NCBI GenBank assembly: GCA_002449595.1
Contig: DJXE01000094.1
Location: 1,511-15,566, forward strand
Direction: 5' to 3'
Length of the DNA: 14,056 nt
Source of the DNA: Lachnospiraceae bacterium UBA7012
Lineage (GTDB): Bacteria > Bacillota > Clostridia > Lachnospirales > Lachnospiraceae
The notes beneath the pieces are model-generated. The model did no database searches and was not told the DNA's origin. It saw only the letters and a program-made list of their open reading frames with translations. Shown one piece after another: positions 5,589-12,569 of the stretch; positions within the stretch are counted from its first letter, which is position 1, and each line of letters starts with the position of its first letter. Both the position numbers and the translations under genes were made by a program.

Positions 5589-7124
5589 ATGGCTGAGAAC
5601 GATATTATTCTCGAGATGAAAGGCATCAGCAAGAGCTTTCCTGGCGTCAAGGCACTGGACAACGTCTCCATCAAAGTCAGAAGGGGAACTGTCCATGCAC
5701 TCATGGGGGAGAACGGCGCAGGCAAATCGACGCTGATGAAATGTGCGTTCGGCCTTTATGATCCTGATGAGGGAGAAGTGTATCTCGATGGGGAGAAGGT
5801 GGCGTTTAAGACACCGAAAGAAGGCCTGGAGCACGGCATCTCCATGATCCCCCAGGAGCTGAACCCGATCCGCTTCAGGAACGTGGCTGAGAATATCTTC
5901 TGCGGAAGATATCCTGAAAAGAAAGTCATGGGCATCACTTTTGTCGATGACAAAAAGATGTTCGAGGATACAAAGGCACTGTACAAAGAGCTCAACATGG
6001 ATCTTGAGCCCACGGCGATCCCTAACGACCTGTCGGCTTCGATGATTCAGCTGAACGAAGTGGCGAAGGCGATCTCCTATGACGCGAAGGTCATCATCAT
6101 GGACGAGCCGACGTCTTCACTGACAGCGAAAGAAACAGATGACCTGTTCGAGACGATCCACCATCTGACCGCGCGGGGCATCGCAATCATATATATCTCC
6201 CATAAGATCGATGAGATCCTGAGGATCTCGGACGAAGTCACGATCATGAGAGACGGACAGAACGTCGGAACATGGCCCGCCAGCGAGCTGACGGAAGAAC
6301 TGATCGTCAACAGGATGGTCGGCCGTGAGATGACGGCATGGTTCCCGGAGATCGACAATAATCCGAGCGATGAGATCGCGCTTGAGGTCAAGGGCTTCTC
6401 ATCCCCGAACCCGAGGTCCTTCCAGGACTGCTCGTTCACTCTGAAGAAGGGTGAGCTGCTCGGTGTTGCCGGCCTGGTCGGCGCACAGAGAACCGAGCTG
6501 ATGGAGGCGATCTTCGGCATGAGAGAGCACTCTGCCGGCGAGCTCTACAAGGACGGCCAGAAGATCGAGAACAAAGATACGCGTGACGCGATCAGGAACG
6601 GCTTCGGCCTGCTGACTGAGGACCGCCGCCGCAACGGCATCTTCGGCGGCCTGTCAGTCCGCGACAACACCGTTATCGCAAACCTTGACTCGTACTGCAA
6701 CGGGGCCAGCTTCCTGAACCTGAAGCAGATCGATGTCGACACGAAGAAATACGTCGACGCGATGGAAGTCAAGACACCCACGTATGACACCTTGATTCGT
6801 GACCTCTCCGGCGGTAACCAGCAGAAGGTCCTGATCGGAAGATGGCTGCTCACAAATCCTGATATCCTGATTATGGACGAGCCGACCAGAGGTATCGACG
6901 TCGGTGCGAAGGCCGAGATCTACAACATCATGCTGGATCTTACCAAGCAGGGCAAATCCGTCATCTTCATTTCTTCGGAAATGCCTGAGATCATCGGCGT
7001 GTCGAACCGCGTCATGGTCATGTGCGAAGGCCGCATCTCCGGATTCCTGGAGGGCGACGAGATCAAGGACAACATCATCATGGACTATGCTTCGAGGGTC
7101 GGCGGGTCCGGCATCAAGGCGTAA
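5589..7124 (+). CDS. Sugar ABC transporter ATP-binding protein, two ABC domains (MglA/RbsA type)
   Basis: This is the cytoplasmic ATPase that powers sugar import, 511 residues with two ABC cassettes in tandem. Domain one has Walker A GENGAGKST (40-48), Q-loop IPQE, a degenerate signature (LSASMIQLNEV, 148-158) typical of the family, Walker B VIIMDEP (168-174) and switch His205. Domain two has a degenerate Walker A (GLVGAQRTEL, 295-304, no Lys/Ser pair), a classical signature LSGGNQQ (406-412), Walker B ILIMDEP (426-432) and ISSEMPE in place of the switch His. This asymmetry, one good Walker A and one good signature, is normal for MglA, RbsA and XylG proteins. The start is the ATG at 5589 with AAGGAG at 5574-5579; an in-frame ATG at 5520 would run through the intercistronic hairpin. 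It is followed after 21 bases by the permease. Confidence 0.95.
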   Translation: MAENDIILEMKGISKSFPGVKALDNVSIKVRRGTVHALMGENGAGKSTLMKCAFGLYDPDEGEVYLDGEKVAFKTPKEGLEHGISMIPQELNPIRFRNVAENIFCGRYPEKKVMGITFVDDKKMFEDTKALYKELNMDLEPTAIPNDLSASMIQLNEVAKAISYDAKVIIMDEPTSSLTAKETDDLFETIHHLTARGIAIIYISHKIDEILRISDEVTIMRDGQNVGTWPASELTEELIVNRMVGREMTAWFPEIDNNPSDEIALEVKGFSSPNPRSFQDCSFTLKKGELLGVAGLVGAQRTELMEAIFGMREHSAGELYKDGQKIENKDTRDAIRNGFGLLTEDRRRNGIFGGLSVRDNTVIANLDSYCNGASFLNLKQIDVDTKKYVDAMEVKTPTYDTLIRDLSGGNQQKVLIGRWLLTNPDILIMDEPTRGIDVGAKAEIYNIMLDLTKQGKSVIFISSEMPEIIGVSNRVMVMCEGRISGFLEGDEIKDNIIMDYASRVGGSGIKA

Positions 7125-7145
7125 AAGAGAAACGGGGGAAAAATA

Positions 7146-8147
7146 ATGGATAACAAGAGCAAAGCGTCAGCCTTTTTCGGCAAATACGCGATCTACTTCA
7201 TCTTCGTATTTCTGTTCCTGCTGGTCTCGGTGATCAACCCGAGATTCCTGTCGGTCAGAGTTATCAAGGACGTTCTGATGCAGTCTTCGGTCAAGCTGAT
7301 CGTTGCGCTGGGCATGATGTTCGTCATCCTTTCCGGTAACATCGATCTGTCAGGCGGTCGTGTCCTCGGCTTCGCAGCCGTCGTCGCGGGCTCCCTGGCT
7401 CAGACGGGTGACTTCGCGAGAAAGTTCTATCCGAACCTTCCCGAGCTTCCGTTCTTCGTGCCGGTTATCGCAGCGATCCTGCTGTCTATGACCTTCGCAC
7501 TGGTTAACGGTCTTGTCATCACGAAACTCGGCGTTGCAGCCTTCATCGCTACCCTTGGTACGCAGCTGGCGGCATACGGCCTGAACTCCATCTACTACAA
7601 CCAGGAGCCCAACAACTCTCAGCCGATCGGTGGTTTCAAGAAGAGCTTCTCCTACCTCGGAACCGGCCAGATCGCGGGCTTCTTCCCTTGCGTCCTGGCG
7701 ATCTCCCTGGTGTGCGCGGCGATCGTCCACATCGTCATGAGATATCACAGATTCGGACGTCTGGTCTTCGCAGTCGGCGGCAACTCCGAGGCGGCGATCG
7801 TCTCCGGTATCAACACGAAGAAAGTCATCCTTACGGTCTACCTGATCGCAGGTTTCTTCTTCGGCCTCGGCGGTGCGCTTGAAGCAGCACGTACCGGTGG
7901 TGCACAGAACAACTACGGTCTGTCTTACGAGTTCGACGCGATCTCCGCTTGTACCGTCGGTGGTGTCTCCATGAACGGTGGTGTCGGTGCGGTCCCTGGC
8001 GTTATCATCGGTGTTCTTATCTTCATCCTGATCCAGTACGGCATGAACTTCATCGGTATCAACCCTTACTGGCAGAACGTTGTTAAGGGCGCTCTGATCG
8101 TCATCGCAGTCGCTATCGACGCGAGAAAGTATGCGAAGAGAAGATAA
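7146..8147 (+). CDS. Sugar ABC transporter permease (MglC/RbsC type)
   Basis: This is the integral membrane subunit of the importer, 333 residues, of the branched-chain-amino-acid/ribose permease superfamily, and probably acts as a homodimer. Hydrophobic segments appear at about residues 14-30, 45-62, 70-85, 98-120, 125-145, 177-198, 217-240, 268-300 and 308-325. Family marks are GNIDLSGGRVLGFAA, NGLVITKLGVAAFIATLG (the loop that contacts the ATPase), FAVGGNSEAAIVSGI and the late ISACTVGGVSMNGGVG block. The start is the ATG at 7146, with only a poor GGGGG binding site at 7134-7138, so translation may depend partly on the ATPase gene 21 bases upstream. The gene ends 40 bases before a terminator and closes the transporter block. 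With the binding protein and ATPase it makes a complete three-part importer. Confidence 0.94.
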   Translation: MDNKSKASAFFGKYAIYFIFVFLFLLVSVINPRFLSVRVIKDVLMQSSVKLIVALGMMFVILSGNIDLSGGRVLGFAAVVAGSLAQTGDFARKFYPNLPELPFFVPVIAAILLSMTFALVNGLVITKLGVAAFIATLGTQLAAYGLNSIYYNQEPNNSQPIGGFKKSFSYLGTGQIAGFFPCVLAISLVCAAIVHIVMRYHRFGRLVFAVGGNSEAAIVSGINTKKVILTVYLIAGFFFGLGGALEAARTGGAQNNYGLSYEFDAISACTVGGVSMNGGVGAVPGVIIGVLIFILIQYGMNFIGINPYWQNVVKGALIVIAVAIDARKYAKRR

Positions 8148-8189
8148 TCTTTCTTAACAGATTATTGATATCAATCGAATACGAATTGG

Positions 8190-8220
8190 CAGGCCGCGGG
8201 AAACCGCGGCCTGTCTTTAT
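8190..8220 (+). terminator. Terminator after the transporter genes
   Basis: A perfect 10-bp stem CAGGCCGCGG (8190-8199) with CCGCGGCCTG (8204-8213) closes on a GAAA tetraloop and is followed by TCTTTAT. The stem is very strong and the T-tract moderate, so it should stop most transcription from the importer genes. Confidence 0.85.
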
Positions 8221-8231
8221 GCGCGTTGTAA

Positions 8232-8267
8232 TGAGCCATGCGTGGTGCGCACTATCTGCATGGCTCA
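8232..8267. repeat. Nested inverted repeat between terminator and next promoter
   Basis: TGAGCCATGC (8232-8241) and GCATGGCTCA (8258-8267) are perfect 10-base inverted halves; the 16-base centre contains a further palindrome, GTGCGCAC (8245-8252). It lies just after the transporter terminator and 18 bases before the -35 box of the next promoter. It could be an upstream operator or a second hairpin. The short TAGTTT after it is too weak for a good terminator. Confidence 0.5.
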
Positions 8268-8284
8268 ATAGTTTGTAAAGACAG

Positions 8285-8312
8285 TTGCAATACTGAAGGA
8301 AACTGGTACAAT
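8285..8312 (+). promoter_or_regulatory. Promoter for the isomerase-kinase-isomerase block
   Basis: The -35 TTGCAA (8285-8290) and -10 TACAAT (8307-8312) are 16 bases apart, and TGG directly before the -10 gives a TGn extension. Transcription would start near 8319, leaving a leader of about 109 bases. This separates the catabolic enzymes from the transporter transcript. Confidence 0.65.
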
Positions 8313-8336
8313 GTATTAGGGAACAAGCGACAGGCC

Positions 8337-8389
8337 GTCCTGCGCTGACGATGGAGTGGCTGGCAGTATCGCAGCAGAAGCGCAGTGAC
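8337..8389 (+). other. Leader stem-loop upstream of the first isomerase gene
   Basis: CTGCGCT (8340-8346) pairs perfectly with AGCGCAG (8379-8385), and GTC (8337-8339) can pair with GAC (8387-8389) across a one-base bulge. The loop is about 32 bases. It matches no riboswitch I recognise; it may be a plain leader hairpin. Confidence 0.3.
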
Positions 8390-8427
8390 AGAAAGCTACG
8401 CATTTAAGAGGAAGAAAGGGGAAAAAG

Positions 8428-9912
8428 ATGGTCAAGTATAATCCGGACAGACGCAAGATCACTCTCGGCTACGTTCCGATCCGCCGCGATTTCTTTCCGC
8501 CGGCAGCTGCGATCGGCATCAAGGACGAGGTCTATAACAGGTTCAAAAGCATTACAGATAAACTCGGGGATATCGATCTGATCGACATCGATGATATTGT
8601 CGAGGGCGGGATCCTCTGGCATCTGGATGACGTCCAGAAGGTCGTCGACAAGTTTACGGCGGCGAAGGTTGACGCGGTGATGTTCCCGCACCTCAACTTC
8701 GGCCAGGAGGAAGTCGTGGCGAAGGTCGCGAAGGAACTGGGCAAGCCGGTCCTGATCTGGGGTCCCCGCGATCCTAACCCTGAGAGCGACGGGACCAAGT
8801 CCGGCCCGCGCGCGTTCGATACGCAGTGCGGCATGTTCGCGACCACGAGAGCGCTGAACAGATTCGGCATTCCGTTCACATACATTGAGAACTGCTGGAC
8901 AGACAGCCCGGTCCTGGAACAGGGCATTGACGATTTCGTCCGTGTTGTTTCTGTTGTAAAAGCTTTTCGCGGAATGCGCGTCGCGCAGATCGGAACGAGG
9001 CCGAGACAGTTCCTGTCCGTCAAGATCAATGAGTCCGAGCTGATGCGGAAATTCGGCATTGAGATCGTCCCGATCTGGCCGGAAGAAGTCGTGCAGATGG
9101 TCAAGAAGCTGAAAGTCGGCGCGAAACCGTCTCCGATGGGGGCGGAACTCGCCTTCGGCCCGGTCAGCATTCCCGAGACTGGGGAGCCGGATCCGCGCGT
9201 CAAGGAGATCGTCGACGAGATCGAATCCCAGCTCGATTATTCCGACGCCGGCCACGACAGGGTCGAGACCATCGCCTACGTCGAGCTTGCAATCATGGAG
9301 CTCGCGAAGATGCAGAAGTGCCAGGCGGTCGCCGTCGAGTGCTGGGCGTTCACGAACAGCAAATTCGGCATCGCGAGCTGCTTCATTCTCGGCGAGCTGT
9401 TTGACAGAGGCCTGCCGGCTGCCTGTGAGACCGACATTCACGCCGCGATCGGCGCTGTGATGGCGGAAGCAGCTGCCCGCTACGAATCGCCTGCATTTAT
9501 CGCGGACATCACGATCCGCGATCCCGAGGACGACAACGTCGAGCTTCTGTGGCACTGCGGCCCGTTCGCGAAATCGCTCGTCAAGGAGGACGTGGATCCC
9601 GCGATCGTCGACTGCAAGGGCTGCTATGAGATCAAGCACGGCCCGCTGACCGTCGTGCGTTTTGACCAGGACAACGGCGAGTACAAGCTGCTCGCGGACG
9701 AAGGCGAAGGCACGGACGGCCCGAAGACCAACGGCAACTACGTCTGGTTCCGCGTGAAGGATTGGGTCAAGTGGGAGAAGAAGCTCATGTACGGGCCTTA
9801 CATCCACCACGTCAGCGGCGTGCACGGCCACTACGCGCACATCCTGAAAGAGGCCTGCAAGTACATCGGACCGGTGCAGCACGACAGCGTGGAGCCGGTG
9901 AGAGACATCTGA
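8428..9912 (+). CDS. L-fucose/L-arabinose isomerase-like protein (copy 1)
   Basis: This is a 494-residue cytoplasmic protein of the fucose/arabinose isomerase superfamily (COG2407-like), whose members interconvert aldoses and ketoses with a divalent metal. It has the length and layout of the family: two Rossmann-like halves with VDAVMFPHLNFGQEE (81-95) and GKPVLIWGPRDP (105-116), then an active-site part with VAVECWAF (Glu304), RGLPAACETDIHAAIG (Asp336) and, near the C-terminus, YGPYIHHVSGVHGHY (His460/His461). By analogy with FucI these Glu, Asp and His are the likely metal ligands; the exact match needs a structural alignment. The start is the ATG at 8428, about 8 bases after a weak GAAAGGGG-type binding site. 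It is the first gene of the catabolic block and precedes a PfkB sugar kinase, so ketose formation before phosphorylation is the obvious role. The sugar is unknown. Confidence 0.85.
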   Translation: MVKYNPDRRKITLGYVPIRRDFFPPAAAIGIKDEVYNRFKSITDKLGDIDLIDIDDIVEGGILWHLDDVQKVVDKFTAAKVDAVMFPHLNFGQEEVVAKVAKELGKPVLIWGPRDPNPESDGTKSGPRAFDTQCGMFATTRALNRFGIPFTYIENCWTDSPVLEQGIDDFVRVVSVVKAFRGMRVAQIGTRPRQFLSVKINESELMRKFGIEIVPIWPEEVVQMVKKLKVGAKPSPMGAELAFGPVSIPETGEPDPRVKEIVDEIESQLDYSDAGHDRVETIAYVELAIMELAKMQKCQAVAVECWAFTNSKFGIASCFILGELFDRGLPAACETDIHAAIGAVMAEAAARYESPAFIADITIRDPEDDNVELLWHCGPFAKSLVKEDVDPAIVDCKGCYEIKHGPLTVVRFDQDNGEYKLLADEGEGTDGPKTNGNYVWFRVKDWVKWEKKLMYGPYIHHVSGVHGHYAHILKEACKYIGPVQHDSVEPVRDI

Positions 9913-9949
9913 TATTCAGTTGCAAAGAGGAAAAGCCAAAGGACTATAT

Positions 9950-10933
9950 ATGGAAAAGAAATTCGACATCATCGGCATGGAAAACGGCATTCTGGATCTC
10001 GCGCTGCAGATCGACAGGATCCCGGAGACGGATTCGCACACGAGGCTGAGCAATTACCTCTGGCAGCCCGGCGGAAACGCGTCCAACGCGATCGCCGCGG
10101 CGGCGCGCCAGGGCGCAAAGTGCAGCTTCATGGGCGCAGTCGGCGACGACTCGCTCGGCGAGTTCGTTCGGGGCGACTGGGCGTACCACGGCGTGGACAC
10201 TTCCCACCTCATGACCAAACCGGGCGACACGGTTCTCTCCGTGTGCCTCGCGGAGCATGAGACGCAGGGGAGAAGCTTCCTCGTGCGTCACAGTGAGCTG
10301 GATCCGGATCTCGCGCCCGAAGATCTCGACGAGGCGTTCATCGCCTCCGCGAGATACCTGCATCTGAGCGTCTGGAGCGGAAAACAGGCGAAGGACGCGG
10401 TGCTTCTCGCCCGGAAGAACGGCGTCATCGTCTCCGTCGACGGCGGCGGATACCTCGGCGATGCGGCGTGGCTCCTGGAAAACTGCGACATCATGATCAT
10501 GTCGTTCATGTTTTACAGGGAACTTTTTGATGCGGCGGATGAGGACTATGTCGGCAACATGCAGAAGCTGATCGAGAAGTACGGGCTCGACACCTGTGTC
10601 GTCACGCTCGGCTCCAGAGGCTGCGCCGGCGCGAACAAGAAAGGCGCGACTTTCGTCCTGCCTCCGTTCTCCGGCTACGACGTCATCGACACGACCGGCG
10701 CGGGCGACGTCTATCACGGCGGCTTCGTCTTCGCCCACAGCCAGGGCTGGGATCTGGAGTACTGCGCGCGCTACGCGAGCGCCGTCTCCTATATCAAGTG
10801 CACGACCCTCGGCGGCAGAGTCGGCATCCCGAGCAGGAAAGTGGTCGAGCAGTTCCTGAAGGACGGCACGATCGATCACACGGAAGCCGAGGAGCGCCGC
10901 GATCACTATGCTGGGGTTATGCGGTTCCGCTGA
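9950..10933 (+). CDS. PfkB-family carbohydrate kinase (ribokinase-like)
   Basis: This is an ATP-dependent sugar kinase of 327 residues in the ribokinase/PfkB fold, acting in the cytoplasm. The first family signature appears as QPGGNASNAIAAAARQGAKC (39-58) and MGAVGDDSLGEF follows. The anion-hole and catalytic-base block is DTTGAGDVYHGGF (247-259), with Asp253 as the base. VVTLGSRGC (217-225) is the usual strand and loop before the ATP site. The start is the ATG at 9950, with AAAGG at 9938-9942. An upstream TTG at 9920 has no binding site and adds only ten unconserved residues. It sits 37 bases after isomerase copy 1 and 59 before copy 2, so it is very likely to phosphorylate their product. 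Family members take fructose, tagatose-6-phosphate, ribose, adenosine and other substrates; the acceptor cannot be read here. Confidence 0.92.
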   Translation: MEKKFDIIGMENGILDLALQIDRIPETDSHTRLSNYLWQPGGNASNAIAAAARQGAKCSFMGAVGDDSLGEFVRGDWAYHGVDTSHLMTKPGDTVLSVCLAEHETQGRSFLVRHSELDPDLAPEDLDEAFIASARYLHLSVWSGKQAKDAVLLARKNGVIVSVDGGGYLGDAAWLLENCDIMIMSFMFYRELFDAADEDYVGNMQKLIEKYGLDTCVVTLGSRGCAGANKKGATFVLPPFSGYDVIDTTGAGDVYHGGFVFAHSQGWDLEYCARYASAVSYIKCTTLGGRVGIPSRKVVEQFLKDGTIDHTEAEERRDHYAGVMRFR

Positions 10934-10980
10934 GAATAAACACAGCATTAACAATAGATTCCTAAAAGCGCAGCAGCACA

Positions 10981-10988
10981 AAGGAGGT
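10981..10988 (+). promoter_or_regulatory. Strong ribosome binding site that decides the start of isomerase copy 2
   Basis: AAGGAGGT (10981-10988) is a full match to the anti-Shine-Dalgarno sequence, five bases from its GGAGG core to the ATG at 10993. An in-frame GTG at 10987 lies inside this site and so is not the start. Confidence 0.85.
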
Positions 10989-10992
10989 GCAA

Positions 10993-12432
10993 ATGCACGA
11001 CAAAGTGAAAATCGGCCTGATGCCCAATCATCGCGAGGTGTTCAACGTCGCGACCGCGAGAGAGGAATATGACATCATCATGCCCATCATTCACGCCCAG
11101 ATGCCTGAGTACGTGGAGTGGGTGGAGATCGATGATCTCTGCGAGCAGGGCATGGCCACGCACATCGATGATATCGACAAGATCGTCCAGCGCTTCAAAG
11201 AGGCGGATGTAGACGCGATCTTCAGCCCGTTCTGCGACTTCGGTGAAGAGTCTGTCGTCGCCGGCGTCTGCAAGCAGTTCGACGTTCCGGTCCTCATCTG
11301 GGGCACGAAGGACAAGATCTCTACCTATGAGCACCGTGAGAAAGAGACTCAGTGCGGCGTCTTCGCGGCGACGAAGGTTCTGAGAAACTACGGCGTCACG
11401 TTCAGCTATATCTGGAACTGCGAAGCGGATTCTCCTGACTTCGTGGTCGGCTTTGAGAAGTTCGTCCGCGTCGCAAACGTCATGAAGAACCTGCGCAACG
11501 CGAACATCGCCTCCATCGGCGACCGCCCGGCCGGCTTCTACAGCGTCATCCACAACCAGCTGCAGCTGATCAAGAACTTCAATATCTCCGTGAAGCCCAT
11601 CCAGCTTGCGGCGATCACAGACGAAGTTGAGAGACGCCTCAAAGAGAACAGCCAGGAGCTGCAGGATTACATCAAAGATTTCGAGTCCAGAATCGATCTG
11701 AGCGAAGTTGACCAGGAAGACTATGCGGCGAGAGTCTGCGCCGGCGTTCTCGCGATCGAGGACCTGATGCACCGCAACCACTGCCGCGCGGCAGGTTTTG
11801 ACTGCTTCGGCGTCGGCCGTGCGATCGGCATTGCGGGTTCTGCCTGCATCGTCGAAGGCGAACTGGCGGACCGCGGCCTTCCGACCGGCTGCGAGCTGGA
11901 CATCTGGGGCGGCATCTCCATGCTGATCCTGAAGGCAGCGGCGCTCGGCGAGGATGCTCCTCTCCTTGCGGACTGGACGTATCGTCATCCCACAAACCCG
12001 AACGGCGAGCTTATCTGGCACGGCGGCCCGTTCGCGTACTCTCTTGCAGACAAGACAAAGCATCCTGAGATCAAGAAGCGCTTCTTCGGTCCCGACCGCA
12101 AGTTCTTCGAGCCTCACTGGGAGCTCAAGCAGGGCCACCTGACCATGTTCCGTATGGACGAGCTGGATGGCGAGTATTACACCTTTGTCGGCGATGCGGA
12201 CACCATCGAAGGTCCCGCGACGACCTCCACGTACGTCTGGGTCGAAGTGAAGCCTTCATGGAAGCGCTGGGAAGAGAAGCTGATGTTTGGCCCGTTCATC
12301 CACCACGTCGGCGGCATCTACGGCGATTACAACGACGTCCTCGAGGAAGTCGTCCGCTACCTGAACGACTCCAGACGCGGCGTGAAGGTCCACATGGAGA
12401 CCCCTTACACGCCCGGCCCGAAGTCCCTTTGA
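10993..12432 (+). CDS. L-fucose/L-arabinose isomerase-like protein (copy 2)
   Basis: This is a 479-residue second member of the fucose/arabinose isomerase superfamily and a clear paralogue of the gene at 8428. Shared blocks include VDAIFSPFCDFGEE (73-86), VPVLIWGTKD (98-107), TQCGVFAATKVL (119-130), GELADRGLPTGCELDIWGG (289-307), GELIWHGGPFAYSL (338-351), KQGHLTMFR (379-387) and FGPFIHHVGGIYGDY (432-446). Copy 1 has Glu304 in VECW, whereas this copy has Asp270 in FDCFG at the same place; Asp303 and His437/His438 are kept. It is 13 residues shorter in the N-terminal half-region around the WGTKD loop than copy 1, which has an insert there (PNPESDGTKSGPR). It may use a different sugar, form a mixed complex with copy 1, or catalyse another step. 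Class assignment is firm at superfamily level, reaction open. Confidence 0.85.
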   Translation: MHDKVKIGLMPNHREVFNVATAREEYDIIMPIIHAQMPEYVEWVEIDDLCEQGMATHIDDIDKIVQRFKEADVDAIFSPFCDFGEESVVAGVCKQFDVPVLIWGTKDKISTYEHREKETQCGVFAATKVLRNYGVTFSYIWNCEADSPDFVVGFEKFVRVANVMKNLRNANIASIGDRPAGFYSVIHNQLQLIKNFNISVKPIQLAAITDEVERRLKENSQELQDYIKDFESRIDLSEVDQEDYAARVCAGVLAIEDLMHRNHCRAAGFDCFGVGRAIGIAGSACIVEGELADRGLPTGCELDIWGGISMLILKAAALGEDAPLLADWTYRHPTNPNGELIWHGGPFAYSLADKTKHPEIKKRFFGPDRKFFEPHWELKQGHLTMFRMDELDGEYYTFVGDADTIEGPATTSTYVWVEVKPSWKRWEEKLMFGPFIHHVGGIYGDYNDVLEEVVRYLNDSRRGVKVHMETPYTPGPKSL

Positions 12433-12485
12433 TAGCTGCCTTTTGAATAGCTGTTTTTCGACAGGATATTTTTCCTAATTTCTTT

Positions 12486-12550
12486 CCCTTTTGAGTGCCG
12501 GGGCGGCGCGGCGGAGTATTCCACGTGCCGCTTCGGGCTTTCGGAAAGGG
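12486..12550 (+). other. GC-rich structured region between isomerase copy 2 and the esterase
   Basis: CCCTTT (12486-12491) can pair with AAAGGG (12545-12550). Within it GCGGC (12508-12512) pairs with GCCGC (12527-12531), closing over GGA-GTAT-TCC (12513-12522). GCCGGGGCGGC (12497-12507) can form an alternative small hairpin. The whole follows a T-rich stretch (12453-12492). No T-run follows the outer stem, so complete termination is not expected; the esterase may be read at a lower level or from its own unseen promoter. Confidence 0.4.
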
Positions 12551-12569
12551 ATTCTTGAGAGGTTTTGAT

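Noticed and set aside
8113..8403. Minus-strand 96-codon frame in the gap before isomerase copy 1
   Set aside because: It crosses the transporter terminator, the nested palindrome and the promoter, has no binding site I can support and no recognisable protein features.
8313..8427. Riboswitch in the leader of isomerase copy 1
   Set aside because: Only one stem can be supported and no known aptamer core is recognisable.
8404..9882. Long minus-strand open frame of 492 codons over isomerase copy 1
   Set aside because: It mirrors the sense gene codon for codon, has no family motif and low-complexity composition; it is a by-product of codon bias.
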